Source: Streptomyces viridochromogenes (lineage in GTDB: Bacteria > Actinomycetota > Actinomycetes > Streptomycetales > Streptomycetaceae). Taken from it: a stretch of 64,000 nucleotides of DNA. The notes under the pieces were generated by a model. The model had not been told where the DNA came from. It worked only from the letters and a program-made list of their open reading frames with translations, and searched no databases. The position numbers and the translations under genes were made by a program. This document shows, piece after piece, positions 53,525 to 61,528 of this stretch; within the stretch, counting starts at the first letter, position 1; each line of letters begins with the position of its first letter. The DNA lies in contig NZ_LGUR01000222.1 of the NCBI RefSeq assembly GCF_001270495.1, forward strand, positions 3,447 to 67,446, given 5' to 3'.

Positions 53525-54808
53525 CTAGAAGAACGTGCGGATGTAGTCGACGACCGTCCCGTCCGCCTGGGCGACCGGGATCAGCTCCCACTTGTCGAAC
53601 GACGTGCACGGGTGCGACAGCCCCATCCCGAGCCAGTCCCCGACCTCCAGGTCCGCCTCCGCGGTCGTCCGCAGCCACGCGTGCTGGTCGGACAGCGCGG
53701 TCACCGAGATACCGGTGGCCGGACGCTCGGCGCCGTCGCGGCGCACCACCTGGGCGAACGGCAGGTCGAGGTCGTACGCCGCGTCGCGCTTGCCCGCGTT
53801 GACGAAGGCCTGGTCGGGGGTGGGGCGGGAGACGACCTGGGCCCAGAGGCGGAAGGCGGGTTCGAGGGCGCCCTCCTGCGGGACCCGGTTGAACGGGGTC
53901 AGCTTGCGGTAGTGGCCGTCGTCGTGCGAGACGTACGCGCCCGAGCGCAGCAACTTCAGTACCGGGAGGGAGAGTTCGGGGATCTCGGCGAACACCTCCG
54001 CCACCGCGTCGAACCACGCGCTGCCACCCGCGCTGACGACGATCTCCTCCAGCCCCGCGAAGCGCCCCGCCTTGTCGAACTCGGCGGCCAGCGCCACCAG
54101 CCGGCGCAGCCACGCGTGCACCCGCTCGGGGTCCGCCCGCGGGACCTCGCCCTCGTACCCCGCGACGCCCGCCAGCCGCAGCGTCGGCACGGCCGCCACC
54201 GCGTCCGCGACGGCCGCGCACTCATCCTCGGTACGGACACCGGTCCGGGCACCCTCGCCGGCCGCCAGCTCGACCACGACGTCCACGGGGCGGGTGGCCC
54301 CGGCACCGCGCAGCGCCGCGTCCATCTGCTCCACGCCGCGCACGGAGTCGACGTAGGTGATGAGGCGGAAGTCGTCGTCGGCGGCCAGCTCGGCCGCGAT
54401 CCAGCGCAGGGCGGCCGCGTCCACCAGCTCGTTCGCGAGGAAGATCCGCTGGACGCCGTACGCCCGCGCGACCCGCACCTGGTGCGGCACCGCGAGCGTG
54501 ATGCCCCACGCCCCGTGCTCGATCTGCCGCTGGAACAGCTGCGGCGCCATGGAGGTCTTGCCGTGCGGGGCGAAGGCGAGGCCGTGCCGGACGGCGTACG
54601 TCTCCATGAGGTCGAGGTTGTGCTCCAGGCGCTCGGCGGAGAGCGCGAGCACGGGGGTGGCGAAGCCGTCGGTGAAGAGGTTGCGGCGCTGGGCGGTCAG
54701 CTCGGCGACGGTCAGGCCGTCGGCATCCGGAGGGAGGCCCTTGAAGCGGTGGTCGACGCGTTCCTCTCCGAGGCGGGCGAGGGCGTCCGCGGGGCTGTCG
54801 GCTGTCAT
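53525..54808 (-). CDS. D-serine/D-threonine dehydratase-like PLP enzyme (DSD1/alanine-racemase fold)
   Basis: The 427-residue protein has the alanine-racemase-fold PLP site LAFAPHGKTSMAP with the Schiff-base Lys, and a C-terminal metal-type motif region (SHPCTSFDKW) like eukaryotic-type D-serine dehydratase and D-threonine aldolase. It is predicted to deaminate a D-hydroxy-amino acid to a 2-oxoacid and ammonia. RidA and a GntP permease gene are encoded on the other arm of the locus. ATG 54808 follows GGGAGG. Confidence 0.9.
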   Translation of the reverse strand: MTADSPADALARLGEERVDHRFKGLPPDADGLTVAELTAQRRNLFTDGFATPVLALSAERLEHNLDLMETYAVRHGLAFAPHGKTSMAPQLFQRQIEHGAWGITLAVPHQVRVARAYGVQRIFLANELVDAAALRWIAAELAADDDFRLITYVDSVRGVEQMDAALRGAGATRPVDVVVELAAGEGARTGVRTEDECAAVADAVAAVPTLRLAGVAGYEGEVPRADPERVHAWLRRLVALAAEFDKAGRFAGLEEIVVSAGGSAWFDAVAEVFAEIPELSLPVLKLLRSGAYVSHDDGHYRKLTPFNRVPQEGALEPAFRLWAQVVSRPTPDQAFVNAGKRDAAYDLDLPFAQVVRRDGAERPATGISVTALSDQHAWLRTTAEADLEVGDWLGMGLSHPCTSFDKWELIPVAQADGTVVDYIRTFF

Positions 54809-54829
54809 GGAGCCTCCCTGATCGAGTCC

Positions 54830-54846
54830 GTTGCAGATCCTGCAAC
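54830..54846. promoter_or_regulatory. Perfect palindrome in D-amino-acid divergent promoter
   Basis: GTTGCAG-ATC-CTGCAAC is a perfect 7-bp inverted repeat (17 nt) between the two divergent operons, 21 nt upstream of the dehydratase start. It resembles IclR-type operator symmetry, and an IclR gene is part of the locus, so self-controlled regulation of both arms is likely. Confidence 0.65.
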
Positions 54847-54946
54847 GCTCATTGCGTATATCGCTTACCGCTGTCTAACATCTCGGCCAACCGCGGGTCA
54901 ACGGAGCCGCCGATCAACCCGCACCAGACCTGGAGCTACGACGATC

Positions 54947-56278
54947 GTGACCCTCACCGGACCCTGCAACGCCCCCGACGTCGTGGACGTCGTCGCGCTC
55001 GGCGAGTCCATGGTCACGTTTCTGCCCTCGCGGCCGGGGCGCCTCGCCGACGTGCCGTCGTTCGAGCGGGGGATCGGGGGCGCGGAGTCGAACGTCGCCT
55101 GCGCACTGGCTGCCGCGGGGCACTCCGTGCGGTGGGTGAGCCGGGTCGGGGTCGATGGGTTCGGCGACCATCTGGTGGAGGCGATCGGGGGGTACGGCGT
55201 CGACGTCTCGGCGGTGGGGAGGGATACGGCGCGTCCGACCGGCGTGTACTTCCGCACGGCGGGGGACAGGGCGACGGACGCCCACGAGGTGGCGTACTAC
55301 CGGGCGGGGTCGGCGGCGTCGGCCATGTCCGTGGCGAACGTCGACCTGGCGGCGGTCCGTTCGGGCCGGGTGCTGCATCTTTCGGGGATCACCGCGGCGT
55401 TGTCGGAGGGGTGCCTGGGGTTGATGCGGGAACTGACGGCTCCCTGCGAGGGCCGCCCGCTGGTCTCGTTCGACGTCAACTACCGGGCGGGGCTGTGGGG
55501 AGCCGGCGACGGGCCGGGCGTGCTGCTGGAGCTGGCACGGGCGGCCGACGTGGTCTTCGTGGGGGAGGACGAGGCGGAGGAGGCGTGGGGCCTCACGGGC
55601 GGACCGGAGGCGGTGCGGGCTGCCTTGCCGGAGCCGGGGGTGTTGGTGGTGAAGCAAGGAGCGGTGGGGGCTACTGCGTTTGTGTCGGTTGCGGGTGGTG
55701 GTGGGCTGGTCGCGCCCGCGCGGCGGAGCCGCACATGTCACAGCCCCGCGCCCCTCGGGTCGGCCGAGAGCCGCCAGGCGCAGGCCGCTGACGGCGCTCA
55801 GTCAGGCCGCCTCGCCCTAGCCGCGGGCAGTCGTGCCGCTGGGGCGGCTCCCGACCCGAAGAGAGGCGGCACCCCGCCGGCGCCGGGCTGCGCGACCCAC
55901 CCCCGCCCGGCACCCCCGCCGGGCGACCCGCAAAGCAACGCTCCCGTTGTCCCCCCAACGCCGGACGCCGATGAAACGGCCACTTTCGTGCCCGCCCCCG
56001 CCGTGGACGTCGTCGCAGCGACCGGTGCCGGTGACGCCTTCGCCGCCGGATTCCTCTCCGCCGCTCTCCGCGGGCTGCCCATCCGAGACCGTCTCCGCCA
56101 CGGTCACCTCTGGGCGGCAGCCACCCTCACCGCCCCCGGCGACCTCGCCGCACCCCCCTCCCGCGACACCGCCGACCGCCTGGTGGCCCTCGACGACGCC
56201 GGGTGGGAGAAACTTCGACTCGGCCCCGGCTGGACGCAAGCCGCTGAACGGGCCGACGAGGAGGTACGTACGCCATGA
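54947..56278 (+). CDS. PfkB-family sugar kinase (KdgK-like) with inserted repeat block
   Basis: The 443-residue protein opens as a KDG/ribokinase-type kinase: VVALGESMVTFLP, the GGAESNVACALA substrate motif and SFDVNYRAGLW. The C-terminal ATG motif ATGAGDAFAAGF carries the catalytic Asp363. Between about residues 250 and 345 sits an additional about 95-residue Pro/Ala/Arg-rich segment that is absent from normal kinases (usual size about 310-340) and consists of a dispersed intergenic repeat. The insert is in frame, so the gene may still be translated. GTG 54947 is used with GGAG (54932-54935) upstream. It overlaps the IclR gene by 4 nt. Confidence 0.85.
   Translation: MTLTGPCNAPDVVDVVALGESMVTFLPSRPGRLADVPSFERGIGGAESNVACALAAAGHSVRWVSRVGVDGFGDHLVEAIGGYGVDVSAVGRDTARPTGVYFRTAGDRATDAHEVAYYRAGSAASAMSVANVDLAAVRSGRVLHLSGITAALSEGCLGLMRELTAPCEGRPLVSFDVNYRAGLWGAGDGPGVLLELARAADVVFVGEDEAEEAWGLTGGPEAVRAALPEPGVLVVKQGAVGATAFVSVAGGGGLVAPARRSRTCHSPAPLGSAESRQAQAADGAQSGRLALAAGSRAAGAAPDPKRGGTPPAPGCATHPRPAPPPGDPQSNAPVVPPTPDADETATFVPAPAVDVVAATGAGDAFAAGFLSAALRGLPIRDRLRHGHLWAAATLTAPGDLAAPPSRDTADRLVALDDAGWEKLRLGPGWTQAAERADEEVRTP
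55704..55950. repeat. Dispersed intergenic repeat captured in frame inside the kinase gene
   Basis: GGCTGGTCGCGC (55704-55715), a small hairpin GCGGC-GGA-GCCGC (55720-55732) and CCCGCGCCCCT (55745-55755) occur in the same order as at 4527-4554. The rest to about 55950 contains further repeat-like words. The right boundary is approximate. Confidence 0.7.
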
Positions 56279-57036
56279 GTCAGACCGTCGACCGCGCGCT
56301 CAGCATCCTGCCGCTGCTCGCCGAGGGCCCCGCCGACCTGGGCCAGGTCGCCGACCGCCTCGGCGTCCACAAGTCCACCGCCCTGCGCCTCCTGCGCACC
56401 CTGCACGAGCACGGCCTCGTCTACCGCCAGTCCGACCAGCGCTACCGCCTCGGCGCCCGCCTCATCGCCCTCGCGCAGGAGGCGATGGAGAACCTCGACA
56501 TCCGCGAGATCGCCCACCCCCACCTCGTACGCCTCAACGAGCAGTGCGGGCACACCGTCCACCTCGCCGTGTACGAGGAGGACGAGGTGCTCTACATCGA
56601 CAAGGTGGAGAGCCGGTACCCGGTGCGGATGTACTCCCGGATCGGGAAACCGGTGGCCATCACCGTCGCCGCCGTCGCGAAGCTCCTCCTCGCCGATCTG
56701 CCCGAGCACGAGCGCCGCCCCCTCGCCGAGAAGCTCGACTACCCCATGTACACGGCCCGTTCCACCCCCAACGCCCCCGCCTTCCTGCGGGAGTTGGAGA
56801 AGGTGCGCGAACAGGGCTGGGCCACCGACCTCGGCGGCCACGAGGAGTCCATCAACTGCGTCGCCGCGCCGATCCGCGGTGCCGACGGCCGGGTCGTCGC
56901 CGCGATGTCGGTCTCCGCGCCGAACGTCGTCGTCACCGCCGACGAACTCCTCACCCTCCTCCCCCTGGTGCGCCGTACCGCGGACGGCATCAGCGGCGAG
57001 TACTCCGGCAGAAACACAGCGAAAGGCACCGCATGA
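56275..57036 (+). CDS. IclR-family regulator of the D-amino-acid locus
   Basis: The 253-residue protein has an N-terminal winged helix (about residues 1-65; GQVADRLGVHKSTALRLLRTL) and a C-terminal GAF-like ligand domain (about 75-245; GHTVHLAVYEEDEVLYIDKVES). It overlaps the kinase gene by 4 nt (ATGA) and the RidA gene by 4 nt. It probably controls both arms of the divergent locus through the palindrome at 54830. Confidence 0.93.
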   Translation: MSQTVDRALSILPLLAEGPADLGQVADRLGVHKSTALRLLRTLHEHGLVYRQSDQRYRLGARLIALAQEAMENLDIREIAHPHLVRLNEQCGHTVHLAVYEEDEVLYIDKVESRYPVRMYSRIGKPVAITVAAVAKLLLADLPEHERRPLAEKLDYPMYTARSTPNAPAFLRELEKVREQGWATDLGGHEESINCVAAPIRGADGRVVAAMSVSAPNVVVTADELLTLLPLVRRTADGISGEYSGRNTAKGTA

Positions 57037-57443
57037 CCGAGAAGATCGCGCTCACCCCGAAGACCCACACCACCCCGCCCGCGAAGTTCTCGCACGGTGT
57101 GAGGAAGGGGAACATCCTCCAGGTCGCCGGCCAGGTCGGCTTCCTGCCGGCCGTCGAGGGCCAGGCCCCGACGCCCGCCGGCCCCACCCTGCGGGAGCAG
57201 ACCCTCCAGACCCTCGCCAACGTCAAGGCGATCCTGGAGGAGGGCGGCGCCTCCTGGGACGACGTCATGATGATCCGCGTCTATCTGACGGACGTCGACC
57301 ACTTCGCCGAGATGAACGAGATCTACAACGCCTACTTCGAGGAGCAGGGGCTGACCCAGCCACCCGCCGCACGCACGACGGTGTACGTCGGGCTGCCGGC
57401 CGGGCTCCTCATCGAGATCGACGCGCTGGCCGTACTCGGCTGA
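57033..57443 (+). CDS. RidA-family enamine/imine deaminase
   Basis: The 136-residue protein belongs to the YjgF/RidA family: GNILQVAGQVGF, VRVYLTD-like VYLTDVDHF and the C-terminal PPAARTTVYVGLPAGLLIEIDA with the conserved Arg. RidA proteins hydrolyse reactive enamines made by PLP dehydratases such as D-serine dehydratase, which fits the neighbouring D-amino-acid dehydratase. It overlaps the IclR stop by 4 nt. Confidence 0.93.
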   Translation: MTEKIALTPKTHTTPPAKFSHGVRKGNILQVAGQVGFLPAVEGQAPTPAGPTLREQTLQTLANVKAILEEGGASWDDVMMIRVYLTDVDHFAEMNEIYNAYFEEQGLTQPPAARTTVYVGLPAGLLIEIDALAVLG

Positions 57444-57557
57444 CCGTCCCTTCGACTCCCGCACGCCGTACACGGCATGGTGTCCGTCATCCCTGGGACG
57501 CCATGCCGCGATCCCCCCTGCCCGAAAGCTTCATGTACTTACCGCGAGGACCCCCGA

Positions 57558-59045
57558 ATGTCCCCCTTGTCCCTTCCGCTCGCCGCATCCGCCCCGGCCG
57601 AGACACCACCCCACACCGGCGGACTGCTCGTCCTCATCGACGGTACGGCCGGACTGCTCACGGTCGCCGCCATCGGCATCGCGCTGCTGCTCTTCCTGAT
57701 CATCAAGACGCGCCTGCAGCCCTTCGTGGCCCTGCTCGCCGTCTCCATAGCCGTCGGCCTGATGGCGGGCCTGTCCGTCACCGAACTCTTCGGCACCGTC
57801 CAGCGGTCGGACGCCGTGTCCACCATCGAGTCCGGCATGGGCGGCATCCTCGGCCATGTCGCGATCATCATCGGTCTGGGCACCATGCTCGGCGCGATCC
57901 TCGAAGTCAGCGGCGGCGCCGAGGTGTTGGCCTCCCGCCTGCTGAACCTCTTCGGCGAGAAGAGAGCGCCCCTCGCGATGGGCCTGACCGGCCTGATCTT
58001 CGGTATCCCGGTCTTCTTCGACGTCGGCATCTTCGTCCTCGCACCGCTCGTGTACGCCGCGGCCAAGCGCTCCGGCAAGTCGGTCCTGCTCTACTGCCTG
58101 CCGCTGCTGGCGGGCCTGTCGATGACGCACGCCTTCCTGCCCCCGCACCCCGGCCCCGTCGCGGCCGCCGGTCTGCTCCACGTCCAGCTGGGCTGGGTCA
58201 TCCTCATGGGCGTCGTCTGCGGCATCCCGGCGGTGCTGGCCGCGTGGGCGTTCTCCGCCTGGATCGGCAAGCGCATCTTCGTCGCCGTACCGCAGGACCT
58301 GGTCGAGGCGGCCGACGAGGCGAAGCGGGCGGTCGTCGACGAGCAGCGGGCCGCCGGGGTCGACCCCCGGGAGAAGCCCGTCCCCCTCGGCACGGTCCTC
58401 GGCATCATCGGTACGCCGCTGGTGCTGATCCTGGCCGCGACCTTCTCCTCGATCGCCCTGGACCCCTCCACCACCCGCTCGGTGATCGAGTTCTTCGGCA
58501 ACCCGTTCGTGGCCCTGACGATCGCCCTGCTCCTGGCGTACTACTTCCTGGGCATCCGGCGCGGCTGGTCCCGCAAGTCCCTGGAAACGGTGTCGACTTC
58601 GTCGCTGAAGCCCGTCGGCAACATCCTCCTGGTGGTCGGCGCGGGCGGTGTCTTCGGCGCCGTCCTCAAGGCCAGCGGTGTCGCCCAGGCCCTCTCCGAC
58701 ACCTTTAACGACGTGGGCCTTCCGGTCATCGTCCTGTCGTACCTGATCTCGGTGGTCCTCCGAGTCGCCCAGGGCTCGGCAACGGTCGCGATCGTCACGA
58801 CGGCCGGCATCGTCGCCCCCCTGCTCACCGAGGGCGACCACTCCCAGCCCTTCGTCGCCCTGGTCATCATGGCCATCTCGGCCGGCTCGATCTTCGCCTC
58901 GCACGTCAACGACGGCGGCTTCTGGATCGTCGCCAAGTACTTCGGCATCACCGAGCGGGACACGTTGAAGACCTGGACGGTCCTGGAGAGCGTGCTGTCG
59001 GTGGCCGGCTTCGTGGTGGCGGCGGTGCTGAGCGTGTTCGTCTAG
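57558..59045 (+). CDS. GntP-family permease, gluconate or D-serine (DsdX) type
   Basis: The 495-residue membrane protein has about 12-14 hydrophobic helices and GntP motifs: LIFGIPVFFDVGIFVLAPL, MTHAFLPPHPGP and SHVNDGGFW. The family moves gluconate, but DsdX members move D-serine. With the surrounding dehydratase and RidA genes, a D-amino acid is as likely as a sugar acid. ATG 57558 follows GCGAGGA with 7-nt spacing. Confidence 0.9.
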   Translation: MSPLSLPLAASAPAETPPHTGGLLVLIDGTAGLLTVAAIGIALLLFLIIKTRLQPFVALLAVSIAVGLMAGLSVTELFGTVQRSDAVSTIESGMGGILGHVAIIIGLGTMLGAILEVSGGAEVLASRLLNLFGEKRAPLAMGLTGLIFGIPVFFDVGIFVLAPLVYAAAKRSGKSVLLYCLPLLAGLSMTHAFLPPHPGPVAAAGLLHVQLGWVILMGVVCGIPAVLAAWAFSAWIGKRIFVAVPQDLVEAADEAKRAVVDEQRAAGVDPREKPVPLGTVLGIIGTPLVLILAATFSSIALDPSTTRSVIEFFGNPFVALTIALLLAYYFLGIRRGWSRKSLETVSTSSLKPVGNILLVVGAGGVFGAVLKASGVAQALSDTFNDVGLPVIVLSYLISVVLRVAQGSATVAIVTTAGIVAPLLTEGDHSQPFVALVIMAISAGSIFASHVNDGGFWIVAKYFGITERDTLKTWTVLESVLSVAGFVVAAVLSVFV

Positions 59046-59268
59046 CGGCGAGGGCGCCTTTCCGTGCCGGCTGCCGTTGCCTGACGGCTCGGAGACGGAG
59101 GCGGACTCGCCCAGCTGGTGGGGCTGCTCGGTCTTCGCCTCCCACGCCTCCCACGCCTCCCACGGCGCCCGCGCGCGGAGCGCGCTGACGGATGCGGCGA
59201 GCCTGTTCGTGTAACGATGCGGGGGCTGGTTGTGCGGGACACAGGGTTGTCGACCATACTGCTCCGCT

Positions 59269-59805
59269 GTGGAGCAGCGCATAGGTTCAGGCAGCCAGCC
59301 CCTGGAAGGCGCCGGTTTCGACCCGGCCTTCATCCCCGGGCTCACCTCACCCGCGTCCGCCGAGCCGGAGGGCGCGAAGAAGGCGGACGTCGCCGAGGAG
59401 GACGTGGTCGAGGACGACGCCTCGGAGCGGACCGCCGCCGAGGAGACCGATTCCGAGGTGACGGACTCCGAGAGCGCCGACGAGCACGAGGCCGACGACG
59501 CCGCCGAGGAGGCCCCCGTCGACGGCCCCGTCTTCGAGGCCGCCGACCGCCGGGCCCGTATCGTCGCCGACCACAAGGGCGTACGGCTCTCCCTGGACGA
59601 CCAGGAGTGCGAGTTCCGCTGGGACGAGATCGGCGCCGTCGAGACCGAGGCCCCGCGCTTCGGGAAGCGATTCACCGTCACGGTGCACACTCCTGACCGC
59701 CGCTGGTACCCGATCGAGATCGAGGCGACGGCCAGGAGCCGCTTCACGGAGTGGGACGAGCAGCTGGACGCGGTGCTGGACGCCTACTTCGAGGAATCCG
59801 ACTAG
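59269..59805 (+). CDS. Acidic protein with PH-like C-terminus
   Basis: The 178-residue protein has a strongly acidic N-terminal half (Glu/Asp/Ala-rich, about residues 30-90, probably disordered) and a C-terminal compact domain of about 85 residues (ARIVADHKGVRLSLDDQECEF, FTVTVHTPDRRWYPIEIEA) that resembles a small beta-sandwich/PH-like fold. GTG 59269 starts the conserved part. Its TAG abuts the carboxypeptidase stop codon (CTAGCTAG). Confidence 0.7.
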   Translation: MEQRIGSGSQPLEGAGFDPAFIPGLTSPASAEPEGAKKADVAEEDVVEDDASERTAAEETDSEVTDSESADEHEADDAAEEAPVDGPVFEAADRRARIVADHKGVRLSLDDQECEFRWDEIGAVETEAPRFGKRFTVTVHTPDRRWYPIEIEATARSRFTEWDEQLDAVLDAYFEESD

Positions 59806-61155
59806 CTAGCTGCAGTACTGGGCTTCCTTGCCGATGGACCGGTACATGCAGTCCGCGTTCTCCAGCAGCTGCAGTACCGCGTCCCGGTTCCGGGACGTCT
59901 CCCGCTCGATCACCTCGTCGGGCGGGTAGAAGCCCCCGCCCCCGGACCTCGGGTACATCTCGAAGGTGTACCCGAAGATCTTCTGGTTGCCCCACAGCCA
60001 GTCGTCGATCGACCCGTCGGTGATGTACAGGTCGCTGGACTGCTCCGGCGTATAGCCGTTGCTGGCCGCCATCTTCTGCCCGACCGTGGCGAACGCGTTG
60101 CGGTCGTCGGCCGTCATCCCGGTCGTCGTGTCGGAGTACGTGTACCCGAAGGGCCACAGCACCAGCTCGCTGTACGTGTGGAAGTCGACGCCGGCCTTGA
60201 TCTGCTGGACCCCGCCGACGACACGGCTGCGCACGAAGTTGGCGACGACCTTGACCTCCGGCGCAGACTCGGCGGACGCGCCACGGTACGTGTCCGAGGA
60301 CGCCGACCCCGACGAACCGCCGCAGCAGCCCCACCGGTAGTTCCAGTTCCGGTTGAGGTCGGTCCCGACGGCCGACGAACCGGAGTTGGGCTGCCGGTTC
60401 TTGCGCCACGACCGGTAGGAGCCGGTGGCGATGTCGTACTCGCCGCCGTCCGGGTTGAGGTCGGGGACGATCCAGATCTCGCGGTTGTTCACCATGTTGG
60501 TGACGCGGGAGTCGCTGCCGTAGTCGGAGGTCAGCTCGCGCAGCAGATAGAGCGCCATCTCGACGGTCAGATGCTCACGGGCGTGCTGGTGGTGCGTGAA
60601 GAGGACCTCGGGCTCGGACTCGTCCGTCCCCACGTTGTCGCTGATCTTGATGGCGACGATGTTCCGGCCCTGGTAGGACGTGCCGATGACGCGCTGGCTC
60701 GCGATGGAGGAGTTGGCCGAGACGAGGGAGTTGATCTCGCTCGTCATCTCCGCGTAGTTGTGATAGCGCGAGTCGCCGGAGGGGAAGTCGTAGAGCCGGA
60801 CGTCGTCCTCGCCGGCGGACCGGTCGGGGACCGCGCCGAGCGGGGTGACCTCGTAGCCGAGGGCCCGCAGCTTCCTGATCTGGTCCGCGCGGCCGGAGAC
60901 GACGACACCGTGGCTGTCGACCTCGTCCACGGTCACGCCGGCCTGCTGAAGTGCCGTGCGGTCCTTGGCGGTCGAGTGCGTGTGGATCTCGTACTGCCGG
61001 ATGTCGTCGGCCGAAGGGACCGCCTTGGCGGCGCTGTCGGCGTTCGCGGACACGTTCGCGGAGAGGGGCGCCGCGAGCGCGAGGGCGAGCATGGCGGCGA
61101 GAGCGGCGGTACGTCTGCCGCTACGGGCGCCGGAGCCGCGTATGCGAAGTCGCAT
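59806..61155 (-). CDS. Secreted zinc carboxypeptidase (M14)
   Basis: The 449-residue protein has a signal peptide (Arg-rich start, hydrophobic [14 protein letters not shown]), a propeptide-like segment (about residues 45-110) and an M14 domain with HxxE zinc motif ([11 protein letters not shown]), the third ligand His in [11 protein letters not shown] and the catalytic Glu in FGYTFEMYP. It should cleave C-terminal residues from extracellular peptides. Several Cys suggest disulfides. It converges on the acidic protein gene with stops abutting. Confidence 0.93.
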   Translation of the reverse strand: MRLRIRGSGARSGRRTAALAAMLALALAAPLSANVSANADSAAKAVPSADDIRQYEIHTHSTAKDRTALQQAGVTVDEVDSHGVVVSGRADQIRKLRALGYEVTPLGAVPDRSAGEDDVRLYDFPSGDSRYHNYAEMTSEINSLVSANSSIASQRVIGTSYQGRNIVAIKISDNVGTDESEPEVLFTHHQHAREHLTVEMALYLLRELTSDYGSDSRVTNMVNNREIWIVPDLNPDGGEYDIATGSYRSWRKNRQPNSGSSAVGTDLNRNWNYRWGCCGGSSGSASSDTYRGASAESAPEVKVVANFVRSRVVGGVQQIKAGVDFHTYSELVLWPFGYTYSDTTTGMTADDRNAFATVGQKMAASNGYTPEQSSDLYITDGSIDDWLWGNQKIFGYTFEMYPRSGGGGFYPPDEVIERETSRNRDAVLQLLENADCMYRSIGKEAQYCS

Positions 61156-61528
61156 GAAGTCTCCTTGTGGGAGTGGGGGGTGGGGTTCAGTGCGACGTAC
61201 TTACGTGGTGCGGGTGTGGCGCTCATGGTGGGCCGCTGGCATGAGCAGGTCAAGAGCGGCTCGTTGATCGCGACGTGAACCATTCGAAAATCAGCCGCGC
61301 AGTGTACGCGTGCCGCCTCCGCACGGAGCGGTCCCGGGCGAAGTCCACCCGGGGGTGTGATCCGGGGGTGCGAACCGGAGCGAGGCGGGGAAGGGTGAGG
61401 AACCGCGCAAGGGGGGAGCGGTGGGAGCGACGGCACAGGCGGGGACCGGCGCACCCTCCGGCTCCCCGATTCCCCGCACTCCGATTCCGGCTCCCCTTCG
61501 ACGAACACCCCCAGAGGAACGGCTGATC
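61156..61528. other. Spacer between carboxypeptidase and LuxR-type regulator
   Basis: These 373 bases separate divergent genes. I find no convincing gene, and no clear promoter pair. The end carries AGAGGA (61513-61518), the ribosome site of the regulator. Confidence 0.45.

Noticed and set aside
61275..61526. Small plus-strand gene in the carboxypeptidase/regulator spacer
   Set aside because: No ribosome site, Arg/Ser-rich composition typical of a random GC-rich frame, and it runs into the ribosome site of the regulator.
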